This document shows positions 11,730 to 23,982 of a stretch of 64,000 nt of DNA, one piece after another. Origin of the DNA: Amborella trichopoda. Lineage: Eukaryota > Streptophyta > Magnoliopsida > Amborellales > Amborellaceae. Made by a program: the position numbers and the translations under genes. Positions within the stretch are counted from its first letter, which is position 1. The number at the start of each line of letters is the position of its first letter. Under the pieces are notes generated by a model that made no database searches, was not told where the DNA came from, and was given only the letters and a program-made list of their open reading frames with translations. Location: positions 5,208,637 through 5,272,636 of the forward strand of contig NW_006494931.1 of assembly GCF_000471905.2 (NCBI RefSeq). Reading direction: 5' to 3'.

Positions 11730-12450
11730 GAGGGGTTGTAATGGGTCGGGTATGGGGCATTGTTCACAAAATCGCCCAATCTAACCGCTAATCACCTGGT
11801 TAGATCGGAATTAGCCAGTGGTCAGTTCCGGTCTTTGGGCAGTTAGGGTGATCAACCGTTATTTAAAAAAAAAAAAATTTAAAAAATAAATATAAATTTT
11901 TAAAAATAAGAAAATTGATTTGTAATGCATTTTTAAATATTCTTTACATTTTGGTAAAGATTAAAAATTGTTTTGGTCATTAATACTCACTTTTATATTT
12001 TTCCATCTTTTTTAGTAAATTTTAAAATTAGCAATTGGAAAATATAAAATGGGTTAAAATCCATTTCTTTCATTAATTTTCAACTTCATTTGAATGTGTT
12101 TTGTTTTAATCATTCTTTATATGTTTTTTATAGTTTAGTAGATTTTTTTTTTTTAAACATTTTTGGCCGTTAGGGACTTGCCCTGTTAGAATGGTTAAAT
12201 CGGCCGATATACCGGTTAGGCTGGTTAAACTGCTTCTAGACCCATGTCCAATTAACCGCTCCCGTTCGATTTTGCAAACACTGGTATGGGGTGGGTTCAA
12301 TGGTACCCAGATCCCGGACCAAATAATTTTCAGGCCCATTTTGTTGGACCCAGACTCTACCCACAACTCCAAATGTTGAACCCAAACCCTGACTTGTGCC
12401 GGGTATACCCGACGGGTCCCGGGTCGGGTCCAAGTCCATTGCCACCCCTA
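11730..12450. mobile_element. Short hAT-like element interrupted by a second hAT
   Basis: The left end GAGGGGTTGTAATGGGTCGG and the reverse complement of the right end, TAGGGGTGGCAATGG, are recognisably the same terminal sequence. Without the inner insertion the element is only about 190 bp and consists largely of GGGTC/GACCC repeats. No TSD could be matched. A related end lies at 2344. Confidence 0.5.
11758..12283. mobile_element. Non-autonomous hAT element with perfect 8-bp TSD
   Basis: The left end CATTGTTCACAAAATCG pairs with the reverse-complemented right end CAGTGTTTGCAAAATCG. The flanks are identical 8-mers, GTATGGGG at 11750-11757 and 12284-12291. GGTTA/CCGGTT-type motifs are dense near both ends. 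There is no coding capacity. It sits inside the element at 11730-12450 and is therefore younger. Confidence 0.85.
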
Positions 12451-13084
12451 CCCCCAAATGGTAGTCTTTTATACAACAAAATCATATTTGAATTTAAAAG
12501 AAAGGAAAATCCGAGCCTCATGGTGAGGTCTCTGACTCCATTCTCAGCAAAAGGTAGGGGCCAAATCCCCACTAACTTACCATTTTTTTTTTTTAGTTAC
12601 CCAAAAAAATCCAAATATCTCAAGAAGTGATATTCCATAATTTTGGCTGCCATAGACTTAGATGACCCAAACGAACCAAAATATGTAAAACGCCTCATTT
12701 CCTGTCGTCGAAATGCTTATTGGCTAGAAACACGAGTCTGAAGCATGCAAAGCCCTATTGGCTAGAAACATGAATATGAAGCAGGCAAAGCCCAAACGAC
12801 GACATGATATATGGCGTCTAACCTTAAACATACTCGAACAATGCATAATTCGAAATGGGCATAGGCACTAAGAACCGAGTGCCAACCAACTAAAGAGGTA
12901 TATGAAAAACTTAAACTCGGCCATTTGAGGGCGCTAAATGGTAAGATAGAGAAATAGACCTTGAGAGAGAGAAAAACCCTAGGTCCCTTAGCAAACCTTA
13001 ATCTCCTTAAAGTAAATTCTATTTTCTTAGACATTGAACATAAGACTAAACCCTAGCCTAGTCAGCCAAAATCCTTAACCTCTA
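12451..13084. other. Intergenic stretch without a gene
   Basis: No gene was recognised. A 37-bp phrase beginning TATTGGCTAGAAACA is repeated in tandem at 12718 and 12755. Confidence 0.4.
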
Positions 13085-14181
13085 GGGGCCGTTTGGATAT
13101 CGGGAAATATATTGTCTGTGAAATATATTACTGGCGTAATACATTACTGCATAACATATTACCTGCAAATGGATTGTTACTATTTGGGTAGTGTTCAGAT
13201 GCAACCTGAGAAATACATTGTTACTGTTTGACTATGTCGGGAATAAATATGGGAAATGCATTACCAATATTTTACCGGCACTTGCCAATAAACTATAATT
13301 TCATTCTTTTTTGTCACAAAATTCCACTAAAATGCTAAATTAAAGTCGTTATCACACTATTCCAAAAAGATTTTTTAATAATAACATTATCACCATTTCA
13401 AAAAGAATTTTTTTAAAAAGATTTTTTAATAATAACTTGTACCATTCTAAGTCATCATGACATCATTTCCTACTTATTTTGCATGCCTTTGGCAACATGA
13501 TAACTCATTGAAATAATATGATTGGAATAACATGATTTTATTGTGACAAGCCTTATTTTTATTTATTTTTTTATAGAAGTCTTTCAAATGTCTCTCTATA
13601 TAATTTCAAATAAACAATGAATTTATGATACCAAATTCAAAATCTTTATGGTACAAGTTAAACAATGGGAAGAAGTTTGACTAGTAAACTATAAGGTTTG
13701 GTAATTACAGTAGAAAATTTTGAGGCATTCAAGGCGAATAAGAAAGTATCTTATTTCAATTGAGCTTTTACTAATCTCTTATGAGGATTATGTTGTGTGA
13801 AATTTTTTATTATGATTGTGTTACGTAATTTCTCATTGATTACCAATTATTATTTTTGTTTTTATATGAGAGATTATTATGGCTCAAGAAGAGAGAGGGT
13901 AGGGCTTCCCAGTAAGAGAGGAAAAATGGCCTGTGGGTTGGCATTTTTTTAAGCAAGGAATAAGGCAGGGACACTCGTGAAAGATTTCCCAAGATTACCT
14001 ATCACGACGCATAATAGATTTTTCATCTCTCACCGGGCGTAGTGGGTTTTGTGATTTTTGGGAAAATCTCGGGTAATCTCTTTCCATTTTCTTACAATTA
14101 CATGTACCCAAACAGTATAAATATTATATTTCCTTGTAATCTATTGTCATGTAATAGATTTTCAGGTACCCAAATGGCCCC
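13085..14181. mobile_element. PIF/Harbinger-like non-autonomous TIR element
   Basis: The left end GGGGCCGTTTGGATA and the reverse complement of the right end, GGGGCCATTTGGGTACC, form a TIR. A 3-bp CTA flanks both sides (13082-13084 and 14182-14184), as for Harbinger/Tourist elements. The subterminal zones are rich in AATATATTAC and TAATCTATT phrases. No transposase is visible. A hAT assignment is less likely because no 8-bp TSD is seen. Confidence 0.6.
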
Positions 14182-14497
14182 CTAGTTTCTAAAACCTAGG
14201 ATTAGGAAAACCAAAACCCTAAAATTAGAATCTCACATCATGATAGTCCCTCTTGAATCCCTAAAACCCAAACTTTGGCATATTTCCAATTCTTCAACTT
14301 CGGTCAATTTTAAGAGAGAAGAAATAAGGCAAGTGGTGTAAAGGAAGCCACAGTCCTAATATGGGCGAAACTTTGGGTTTCGGGTGTCTTGAGCCAACAG
14401 GCCAAGGGGGGTAAGTGCACTATTTCTCTTACTTTTGATTTCTAGTTTTTTTAAGTCCATTTGCAGTAGTTTAGTTGTGCTTTTGGCATAAAAAATC

Positions 14498-17400
14498 AGC
14501 TAGCACTACCAGCAATTAGAGGCATTACCAAAAGTCGCTTCTGACTATGTCCCTCTGTTACTCAACACATATGGTTTTCCTTATGGGCCTTCATCCTTCA
14601 GATTTGAAATTTCCTGGTTGACTGACAAATCTTTAATTGAATTAGTTGAGAATTTTTGGAAAAAATACACAGGTTGATTGGTGGAAAGGCTTTCAACTAT
14701 CAAGGAAACTTACACTTTTGAAATAGAAAATTCTTTGTTTGAAAAGAGACTCTTGGAGTAACCTTCGTTCGCAGCTAAAAGAGAGATTGAGGAGGAATTT
14801 AATAATATTCAATTTATAGGGAGGGGGGGGGGGGGGGGGGGGTGCGAGGTGATCCTTCAAAGAACCACTTGTATTGCCTTATTCCGAGATCTCCTTAGAC
14901 TAGAAGAGATCCATTGGAGACAGAGATCGAGGATCTAATGGCTTAAGGAGGGAGATAAAAACACTAAGTCCTTTCAGGCTATTACAAATGCAAGGAGAAC
15001 AGGTAAATCTATTCAAAGTCTTAAAATCCAGGAGGTTGATTGTGAAAACTCTTTAGAAGTGGAAGCAATGCTTACTCGTCACTTCAAACAGTCATTTACC
15101 TCTGAAAAGGCCTTGAGTTTGTCCCTTGCTTATGTACCTTTTGTTAGACTCCCTTTAGAAAAGGTTATTTGGTTGGAAAGAAAATTTGAATTGGATGAGA
15201 TCAAGGAGGCAGTTTTTAGGTTAGGTAGAGATAAAACCCCGGGTCCAAATGGCTTCCCCTTAGCCTTTTTCCAAACCTTCTGGGACCTCTTAAAAGATGA
15301 TCTGTTTAGTTTGATGGAGGAGTTCTATTGGAAAGGAAGGATTAATATAGCCATGAACTCTACTTTCATTGCGCTAATCCAAAAAAGTTAGTTATTCAAG
15401 AGGTGAAATATATATGGCCAATTAGCTTCCTGGGCAGTTTGTATAAAATTATAGCCAAGGTTTTAGCTAATAAGCTTCGTCAAGTCTTACACTTGGTTGT
15501 TCAAAGGCCACAATCAACCTTTTTGAAAGAGAAACAGATTATGGATAGTATTTTGGTGGCTCAAGAATGTGTTCACTCAAGGATCAAGGATAGAAAGCCG
15601 GGGGTAATTTGTAAGTTGGACTTTGAAAGAGCATATGATAAGTGGATTGGAAGGTGCTACAGAGCATAATGGGTGGTATGGGCTTTAGGTCTGACTGGAG
15701 GCTGTGGAGAAAAGGTTGCTTGAGTTCCACTCATTTTTCATTGTTGATAAATGGAAATGCCACTAGTTTCTTTAAAGCTTCTCGAGGCCTCAGACAATGG
15801 GACACTCTATCACCATTCCTATATACTTTGATGACTGAATGTTTCAATGTCATGTTCAAGGGAGTTACTCCCAAGGAATATATTTCTGGTGTGAAAATTG
15901 GAAATAGAGGCCTTACGGTATCCCATTTGCAATATGCAAATGATACCATTATATTTTGTGATCCGTCTAATAGAGAAGACATTAATCTTTGGATTTTTTT
16001 TAAATGGATAGAAATGGCAACAAGTTTGAAAATCAATCTAAGCAAGACTAAGCTTATTGGCATAGGATGTCAAGATAGTTTGGTGGATAGGCTGGCGAAG
16101 CTTTTGGGTTGTGGTACAAAAAATTTTCCTTGCAATTACTTGGGCATTCTTTTAGTGTATACTAAACCTTCAAAAGCAATTTGGGACCCAATTATTGAAA
16201 GATTTTAGAAAAAGTTGGACCTATGGAAAGCTAAGATCCTTTCTTTGGGAGGAAGATACACTTTAATCACGTCCACCTTGTCCAATCTTTCAGTATACTT
16301 TATCTCCGTATTTCGTATGCCTATGCAAATTGTCAAACGTCTTGAGAGATTAATGAAAAAATTTCTATGGGGGGATGTGGACAGAGATAAGAAACTTTAT
16401 CTAGTGAAATGGGAAACAATTTGCAATTCGGTTAGGGAAGGAGGCTTAGGTATTAAAAGATTGAATTTCATGGACTCCAATTTATTGACAAAGTGGTGGT
16501 GGATGATACATTCTCAGCAAAACGCCTTTTGAGTATAGGTTCTGAGAGATAAATATGGAGAAGATACCCTCACAGGACTTATTAAGAGTCCAAGAAATAA
16601 ATCTAATTTTTCCTTCTTATAGAGATGCATTGATCATTGTAGACAAACTTATTTGAACCACATCATGAAGGCGGTTGGTGATGGAGATAAAAAACTCTTT
16701 TGGTTTGATAGCTGGTTGGGGGATGAGCCTTTGAGACTCCAATATCCAGAGGTCTTTACTAAAGTTTTGAACCCCTTAGCTACTGTAAAAGTGACAAGTG
16801 GGAGTATTTTTACTAACATTGTTTGGTCTTTACATTGTAGGTACAGGAGGGTCTCTGATTCTTTTAATGATGCCTTTCAAATCTTCTTGAATTGGCTGAA
16901 GGATGTATTCATTTCACCCAATGAAGTTGACTCTATTGTTTGGGAATGCACGAAGTCTGGGGATTTTGCAGTGAAATCAACTTACTATCGTGCATCAGAT
17001 CCCTAATTGCGAATGACTAGAAAGATCAATGTCCCCACAAAAATTCAAATGTTCTTATGAATCCTTTGTTAAGAACGTCTGACAGCAGTTGACAATCTAA
17101 GGAGAAGGGGCCTCAATATTGTCAATGCTTGTATTTTATCCAAAGCTAACAATAAAAGTGTTCCTCATCTTTTCATGGAGTGCCCCTTTGCTTTGAACCT
17201 GTGGAGCTAGGCCCGTCAATTGTTCAACCTTCAAGTACTCATACTAAGAAATGCTAGATCTCTTTTTGAAGAGTGGATAACACCAGGGATCTCTAAGATA
17301 CGTATTACTCTATCAATTTTGGTGAGCGTGCTTTGGGGAATTTGGAAAGAACGAAATAGAAGAGTCTTTCAGGGAGTTGTGTTAGAAGAATCTATCCTTA

Positions 17401-18053
17401 AATCAAATATCTTATCATTGGTTGCACATTGGTTTTCTACAAATAAGGATTATGCAGGTATTTCCACAAGCTTTATTATAATACATCCTTTTGAAGTAGC
17501 TAATCTGCATAGCTATAAAGCAATCCGACTAGCAGTATGGATCCCTCCTCCTTCAAACACCTATAAACTCAACTTTGATAGCAGTTCCTTTGGAAATCCA
17601 AGAATAGCGGGTTTTGGGGGGCTTATTAAATATCATCTTGGGAAGATCCTATTGTCTTACTCTGATCCTTGTGGTAATACAACAATCCTGAAGCAGAAGC
17701 TAGATGTCTATTGGAGGGAATTAAATTTCTTTTAAAATTTTATTGAGGAAAGGTTATTGAAGGGGATTCAACGAATTTTATAGCATGGTATAAAAGAGAA
17801 GCGTGAGTTCCTTGGAGACTCTCTTTCATTTTTCATGAAATTGGTGACATTCTTCAATCACTTGAAGTTGAAATACTCTCCTTTGTTACCGTGAAGCAAA
17901 AGCTGAAGCTGATTCTTTAGCCAAGGGAGGTGCCTTTCAATCCTCATTGGTGATTACCAATTTCGTGTGATGTACTTTTATGTATTTTGTTCCCCTTGTA
18001 GCTTCACTAGTTTATAGTTAATAAAAGTCGTACATTAATATTAAAAAAAAAAA
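14498..18053 (+). mobile_element. L1-type LINE, 5'-truncated and decayed
   Basis: This plus-strand LINE has ORF2 remnants in the order reverse transcriptase, zf-RVT, RNase H, then a 3' UTR with AATAAAAG and a poly(A) tail at about 18042-18053. The endonuclease and any ORF1 are missing, so it is truncated at the 5' side. The exact start is unclear; homology can be read from about 14498-14550. CCTAAT occurs after the tail and near 14352 but is too short to call a TSD. Confidence 0.82.
14550..17970 (+). pseudogene. LINE ORF2: reverse transcriptase, zf-RVT and RNase H (broken)
   Basis: Frames at 15059-15391, 15403-15669, 15642-16208, 16215-16532, 16653-17006 and 17220-17735 follow one another with shifts and stops. 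The reverse transcriptase shows DKTPGPNGFPLAFF, then SFLGSLYKIIAKVLANKL, GVICKLDFERAYD, SRGLRQWDTLSPFL and LQYANDTIIFCD. The catalytic YADD is YAND (15933-15944). After it come NLWKAKILSLGGR-type sequence and a zf-RVT region, then RNase H LNFDSSSFGNP and CYREAKAEADSLAKGGAF near 17880-17940. ORF2 would copy LINE RNA at a chromosomal nick; this copy cannot. A G-run occurs at about 14822-14842. Confidence 0.88.
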
Positions 18054-18576
18054 CCTAATCTATTAAGATTGGCTTTTCTTCTTCAAAAAGTAATTCAACG
18101 GACCCTACAATCTCTACTGATTTTCATATTTTAACTAGTTGGAGCACAGTTTAGAGAGGGTTCTCCACAATGAACTCTTTCGGATTTGGGTACAAATAAA
18201 AATTAAACCTAGAAAGAGTTTTTTTTCTAAAAAAATATGATTTTTCCCAAGTGAGGAAAAGGCCTCATAGCCAAAACTTATTGCCGAGAACGATATGGAA
18301 ATTAGTCCAAAAGACCCAGAAAACTAGCAAATAAAGAGAACATCTAGTTGTTATTAAAAGAACCTAGGTTGAAGAAATGATTTCATATTTTATCCACAAA
18401 GCATGCATTGGAAAAACCCAAGGCTAAAGCAATGGTCCTCAAAGCAACAAACTTGAAAAACAATCCACTAAAAAAACTCTTAAAATATTGCAGATGAATA
18501 GCTTGCATTTTTTTTGTAATTAAGGAAATTAGAAAACAAACCCTAAAAAAATTGACCAAGTTGAAGAAGAAACACT
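18054..18576. other. Intergenic stretch without a gene
   Basis: AT-rich flank between the LINE tail and the Gypsy element; no gene or TE end was recognised. Confidence 0.4.
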
Positions 18577-18581
18577 AACCA

Positions 18582-18981
18582 TGTCATGTACGTGAGCAAG
18601 GCTAGAACTGAATGTGGCAAGGTTGCATATAGGTGTCGGGCCATAGAGGAGAAAGAGGAGTCTTTCATGGGAAGTGGTTATTCGGTTCCGGCTGAAGCAG
18701 TCAAAGTAAGAATTATTTTGCGGCCTTCTTTGTTATTAGGAGTTGTTGCTGTTATTTAAGATTTATATTGCACTTCTTTAGGAGTTGTTGCTATTGTTTA
18801 GGATCTTTGTTAGATTAGCACTTATTTAAAGTTGTGTTTTGAATGAATAAAGCTTGGGATTAATTACAGCATTGTGGTGTTTTACCGGAGGCTAGTGGGT
18901 TCCCTCGAATCAACCCAACTCTATTTCTTTCCTTATTTTCTGTAGTCTATAGGGAAGGAAAAAGGTACCTTGTATGTACCA
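18582..18981 (+). repeat. Gypsy 5' LTR
   Basis: It begins TGTCATGTACGTGAGC and ends TATGTACCA, and is closely similar to 23301-23712. It contains GAATAAAGC (polyadenylation-like) near 18843. Confidence 0.93.
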
Positions 18982-18999
18982 AAGTGGAATCAGAGCTCA

Positions 19000-19920
19000 G
19001 GGATATATCAACGGGTGGAGCAATTGGAGAAAGCCATGTACATTTTCATCTGATCAAAATGAGATGATGAACAAAATGACTGAAATGTTTGACAAATTGA
19101 ATAGCCAGATGAACCAAATAGCTGACCAATCCAATCGAGAAAGTGGTAAAAACTCACTTAACAGAGCTAATGGAGGACGGGGTAATGGCGGTGGCAGCTA
19201 TCACCACAGCGGGTCTTCATCATCTTATGCTTCTAAACTAGTGAAATTGGATTTTCCTCGCTTCAATAGCGGAGAAGATCCCACTAGTTGGCTCTGCAGG
19301 GCAGAGCAATTTTTTCAATTTCAAGGGACCCCGATAGCTAATCAAGTATCTTTGGCATCATTTCACCTTGAAGGCGATGCTCAGTTGTGGTTCCAACCGC
19401 TGAAACAAGAATCATCCTCCATAACTTGGGACGAGTTCAAAGAAGCACTCAATTCTCGTTACCGCCCCAGCCAATTCTGTGATTTCTTTGGTGAACTCAC
19501 CAAACTACGACAAATTGGCTCAGTGCGAGATTACCATAACTAGTTTGAACAACTTCTGTCCAAGGTTGGGCTTCTCTCACAAGCTCGACAGGTCAGTTGT
19601 TTCAAAAGTGGGCAGCGCGAATCCATCAAAACCGATGTATAGGCTAAACAACCCACATCTCTATCAGCTGCAATTGGATTGGCAAGATTGTATGAAGCAA
19701 GGAACTTGTCCCAATGAAGGGCAAACCCGCCAGCTCCGAGGCACGGATCTCAGCCTGATCAACTGCTCAACCGTCCACCTGCTATACCAGTAAAGAGACT
19801 GTCCCCGGCAGAGTTGCAAGAATGTAGAAACAAAGGGCTTTGTTACAATTATAACAAAAAATTCATCCTGGGACATCGTTGCAAAAAGCTGTTTGTTATC
19901 GAAGCTTGCTTGGATGAAGT
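19000..19920 (+). pseudogene. Gypsy gag with zinc knuckle (broken)
   Basis: The frame 18974-19543 contains the retrotransposon gag block LDFPRFNSGEDPTSWLCRAE and SFHLEGDAQLWFQ, and ends at a TAG at 19541-19543. Capsid sequence continues in other frames. Near 19815-19880 the knuckle reads CYNYNKKFILGHRCK: the second zinc cysteine is Tyr. Gag would assemble the particle and bind RNA. Confidence 0.82.
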
Positions 19921-19979
19921 TGATGGAGGTGTTGTCATGGAAGAAGAATCAGCTGAAGAGCTTTTTGGCAGAAAGACCA

Positions 19980-21130
19980 GAGATCTATCTTCATGCCATC
20001 TCCGGAACCCGTGCACCTAAAACAATGACGATTAAAGGCAAACTAAGACAAGCAATCATTACTATCCTAGTTGATTCTGGCAGTACTCACAATTTGTGAG
20101 TGAGAAATTGGCTGAAAAGGTGGGATTACAACCAGTTTTTGGTGGTCAATTGGAAGTAATGGTGGCATCTAGAGAAAGACTTGCTAGTCCAGATAAGTGT
20201 ACCAACATCCAACTTAATCTACAAGGGGTTTCTATCATTGCTGATTTTATTTACTACCATTACAAGGCTACGATGTGGTATTGGAGACTCAGTGGCTTTG
20301 TACACTGGGGCCCATTGTATGGGACTTTGCCGAGTTACAGATGAAATTTTACATTGAAAGAAAAGAGGTGGCATTGAAAGGCTTGTCTGTACCAAATAAT
20401 GAAGTGGTAAGCTATTGGAACGTCTGGCTCAAAAGAAAAAAGGTGTTTTGTTACAACTGTTTTCCTTGGGGGCCCCACAACTTCAGACCACTAGCTCTCC
20501 TGTCTCTGCAGATTTGCAGCAACTTCTTGATAAATATAACAGAGTGTTCAGTGAACATAAGAGCCTACCACCTCCACACATCCATGATCATAAAATTCCT
20601 CTACTGCCTGGAAAAAGCCCAATCCGTGTAAAACCATATCGATATCCACATCATCAAAAGGTGGAAATTGAAAAATTAGTAACAGAGATGCTATCTTCAG
20701 GAGTAATTCGTCCAAGCAATAGTCCCTATTCATCACCGGTCATCTTAGTACAGAAACGTGACGGCTCGTGGCGAATTTGTGTCGACTATAGGGCTTTGAA
20801 TAAAATTACAATTAAGGATAAATTTCTCATTCCATTGATTGATGAACTTCTGGACGAATTGAATGACACACAATATTTTTCGAAAATCTTTGCTCAAGTT
20901 ATCATCAAATTCGAGTGTTTCCAAGGGATGTGGAGAAGACAACATTCCGAACACATCACGGCCACTATGAATTCATGATAATGCCCTTTGGTCTCACCAA
21001 CGTACCTTCTACTTTTCAAGCTCTCATGGACAAGGTATTTAAACAATATTTGAGAAAATTTATCCTTGTCTTTTTTGACGACATTTTAGTTTACAACAAG
21101 ACTTGGGTGGAACATATGAAACACTTATGA
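19980..21130 (+). pseudogene. Gypsy protease and reverse transcriptase (broken)
   Basis: The aspartic protease motif LVDSGSTHNL is at 20067-20096 and is followed at once by a TGA. The reverse transcriptase (frames 20415-20978 and 20915-21130) shows VKPYRYPHHQKVEIEKLV, VQKRDGSWRICVDYRALN and THHGHYEFMIMPFGLTNVP. The catalytic box FFDD is intact at 21071-21082. A frameshift splits the domain at about 20900-20940 and the frame stops at 21130. Confidence 0.9.
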
Positions 21131-21900
21131 GTGTATTCTCTCGATTTTAAAAACTCACCAGTTGTTTGTAAAGCTTGAAAAATGTCAATTTGGCCAAAAG
21201 GAAGTTAAGTACCTTGACCACACATCATAACCAATGCAGGCGTGGCAGTGGACCCAGACAAAATAACTGCTATGTTGGGATGCCCGAAACCCATGACGCC
21301 TAAAGCCTTGTTTGGATTCCTAGGGTTGACCAGCTATTACAGAAAATTTATCCAAGAATACGGCAAAATAGCCACCCCCTCACTAAAATGCTTAAGAAGA
21401 ATTCCTTCTTATGGACTCCACAAGTTAAGGAAGCATTCCAACGACTCAAGAAAGCAATGACATGTGTACCGGTCTTAGCTCTTCCAGATTTTTCAAAACA
21501 AATTCATTATCGAATGCGATGCTTCTGGTTCAGGGATTGGCATCGTTTTAATGCAAGAAAGACCCATCACATTCTTTAGTCATGCCTTGCAAGGAAATCA
21601 TCTCATGTTTTTTGCATATGAGAAAGAAATCTTGGCCCTCGTATTAGCAGTCTAGAAGTGGCGACCATAGCTTCTGAGAGGGCAGTTTATAGTACGCACT
21701 GATCACCAAAGCCTCAAGCACTTGTGGGCTCAGAAAATCACGATGGTAGCACAACAGCGATGGATTTACAAATTGATGGGCTTTGATTTTGTCAGAGAAT
21801 ATAAAAGTGGAAAAGAAAATACGGTAGCAGATGCACTTTCAGGCAGGGAAGGAGTAAGCCAAGGAGAAATTATAGCCCTTTCTCGCCCTCTACCTAACTA
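21131..21900 (+). pseudogene. Gypsy RNase H region (broken)
   Basis: Frames 21242-21460 and 21388-21579 give LFGFLGLTSYYRKFIQEYGK and then VKEAFQRLKKAMTCVPVLAL, the connection and start of Gypsy RNase H. Further RNase H phrases run to about 21850 (KSGKENTVADALS) through stops and at least one frameshift. Confidence 0.82.
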
Positions 21901-21939
21901 GGTAGACGCACTCAAGGAAGAAATAGGGAAAATTCCAAC

Positions 21940-23288
21940 TCTTCAATGGCTAGTACAGCTTGTCAAGGAAGGGGAAGCTGTTGAGCCCTAGAAAATCCAA
22001 GATGAAATTTTGTTTTTCAAAAACAAAATTTATTTGACAAACAACTCTCCTGTGGTTGATGATATAATCAAACTGTTTCATGGAAGCACGCATGAAGGAT
22101 GTCAAAAAACTCTCCACCACATCCGTTCCAATTTCTACTGGATGGACATACGTCAAAAGATCAAGGACCACATTAAACAGTGTGACATTTGCCAGCGTCA
22201 CAAGGTGGAGCAACTCGCCCCTACTGGAATCCTTCAGCCGCTACCCATACCAAACCAGATTTGGGAAGATATTGAGATGGACTTCATCGATGGGCTACCA
22301 AATTCAAAAGGGTCATCTACCATATTGGTGGTAGTAGATCGACTATCTAAATATGCACACTTTACAGCTATAACCCATCCCTATACAACTGTAAGTATTG
22401 CTCAAATTTTTTGAGCAGATTTTTTATTTGCATGGAATGCCTAGATCAATTGTGTGTGACCGAGATCCGGTTTTTACGAGTCTTTTTTGGCAAGAATTGT
22501 TCCGATTGACCGGAGCAGATTTTAATTTCAGTTCAACATATCATCCCCAAACTGACGGACAAAGTGAAGTAGTGAATGTACCTCCACTATTTTACTAGCT
22601 CTCAACCAAAACACTGGGCCAAGTGGCTAACGTGGGCAGAATTTTGCTACAATACAGCTGGCATTCAACCATCAAATGTACATATGGGCGAGCCCCACCC
22701 ACTCTTCTAGGCTATGTACCAGGAACAGCCAAGGTCGCTGCAGTGGAACAATAATTATGTAATCAAGACAAGGTTATCAAGGATTTGAAAGACCAAATCA
22801 AAGAGATACAAGCTAGGATGAAATGCGTCTACGACAGCAAGCACCAAGAGAGAGAATTTTCAATTGGATATATGGTGTATCTGAAGTTGCAACCGCATCG
22901 GCAATTATCTGTGGCCATGAAACAGAATTTGAAACTATCTCCAAAATATTACGGTCCCTTCAAGATCTTAAAGAGAATTGCAGTTGTGGCTTACAAATTG
23001 GAATTGCCACCCAACTCTCGAATTCATCCAGTTTTCCATGTTTCTCTCCTTAAAAAGCAAATTGGGATGAATACTACTGTTCAAACTCAAATTCCCTTGA
23101 TCAGAGAGGGTGATGAGGCGCTGATTGCTAAACCTCAAGCAATACTCGATCGTAGAACAAGAAAGAAGAATCAAGAACTACTGGTCCATTGGCAAGGGCT
23201 CTCACCGGCAGAAGCCACGTGGAAAGATCTTAGTTTTATGAAACAACAATTTATAGAACTTGCCCTTGAGGACAAGGGCGAAATTTAA
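21940..23288 (+). pseudogene. Gypsy integrase with chromodomain-like C-terminus (broken)
   Basis: Frame 22010-22414 has the HHCC zinc domain (HGSTHEGC then CDICQRHK) and the first core Asp in DFIDGLPNS. Frame 22398-22598 has CDRDPVF and HPQTDGQSEVVN, so the D-D-E residues are readable. Frame 22785-23288 includes [13 protein letters not shown], and the last 60 residues contain [18 protein letters not shown], a chromodomain-like fold marker of chromoviruses. Stops and shifts separate the pieces. In an active element the tail would steer integration to chromatin marks. Confidence 0.9.
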
Positions 23289-23300
23289 GAGGGGAGGAGT

Positions 23301-23712
23301 TGTTATATACGTGGGCAAGGCTGCAACTAAACGTAGCAAGGTTGCATACAGGTGTCAGGCCAAAGAGGAGAAAGAGGAGTCTTTCATGGGAAGTGGTTAT
23401 TCGGTTCCGGCTGAAGCAGTCAAGTTGACAAAGTTATGAATATTTTCGGTTTTCTTTGTTATTAAGAGTTTTTGCTGTTATTTAGGATTTTTGTTGCACT
23501 TCTTTAGGAGTTGTTGCTGTTGTTTAGGATTTCTGATAGGTTAGCACTTATTTAAAATTGTGTTTTGATTGAATAAAGCATGGGATTAATTACAGCACTG
23601 TGGTGTGTTACCGGAGGCTAGTGGGTTCCCTCGAATCAACCCAACTCTATTTCTTTCCTTATTTTCTGCAGTCATCACCATAGGGAAGGAAAAAGGTACC
23701 TTGTCTGTACCA
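23301..23712 (+). repeat. Gypsy 3' LTR
   Basis: It begins TGTTATATACGTGGGC and ends GTCTGTACCA, preceded by a purine tract. It is 12 bp longer than the 5' LTR because of small indels. Confidence 0.93.
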
Positions 23713-23851
23713 AACCACTTATCAAGAGGTGCACCTATGATAGAGAAACCCTATATAGAGAAGATAGAGTTACACAACGAGTGGAGTTTAAGGAGAAATG
23801 GACAGACGTTTGTTAGAGAGAAGTGAATTCTAAGTTGGAAAACTCATGTCT

Positions 23852-23973
23852 TAGTTGGGCCCGGGCTTAATTGGTTAGCGCTTGACGAATTGCAATGCTA
23901 CGTCCTAGGCTCAATTCCTACCAAGGGTAGAGCCCCTCTCCCCACCAACTCACCCAAAAAAGAAAAAAAAAAC
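23852..23973 (+). mobile_element. tRNA-derived SINE with 9-bp TSD
   Basis: A pol III A box (GGCTTAATTGGTTAGCGC) and a B box (GGCTCAATTCC) lie in tRNA-like spacing. A short body and an A-rich tail ending at about 23972 follow. Identical 9-mers CTCATGTCT flank it at 23843-23851 and 23974-23982. It would be transcribed by RNA polymerase III and mobilised by LINE machinery. Confidence 0.8.
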
Positions 23974-23982
23974 CTCATGTCT

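Larger units (their letters stand above)
18582..23712 (+). mobile_element. Ty3/Gypsy chromovirus-type LTR retrotransposon, complete but defective
   Basis: LTRs of 400 bp (18582-18981) and 412 bp (23301-23712) begin TGT and end CA. The TSD AACCA is perfect at 18577-18581 and 23713-23717. The primer site TGGAATCAGAGCTC follows the left LTR (18985-18998), and a purine tract (GAGGGGAGGAG) precedes the right one. Gag, protease, reverse transcriptase, RNase H, integrase and a chromodomain-like tail appear in Gypsy order. All frames carry several stops or shifts, so the copy is dead. Confidence 0.96.

Noticed and set aside
14353-18060. TSD CCTAAT for the plus-strand LINE
   Set aside because: Six bases are too short to be convincing, and the sequence between 14361 and 14498 is not recognisably LINE.
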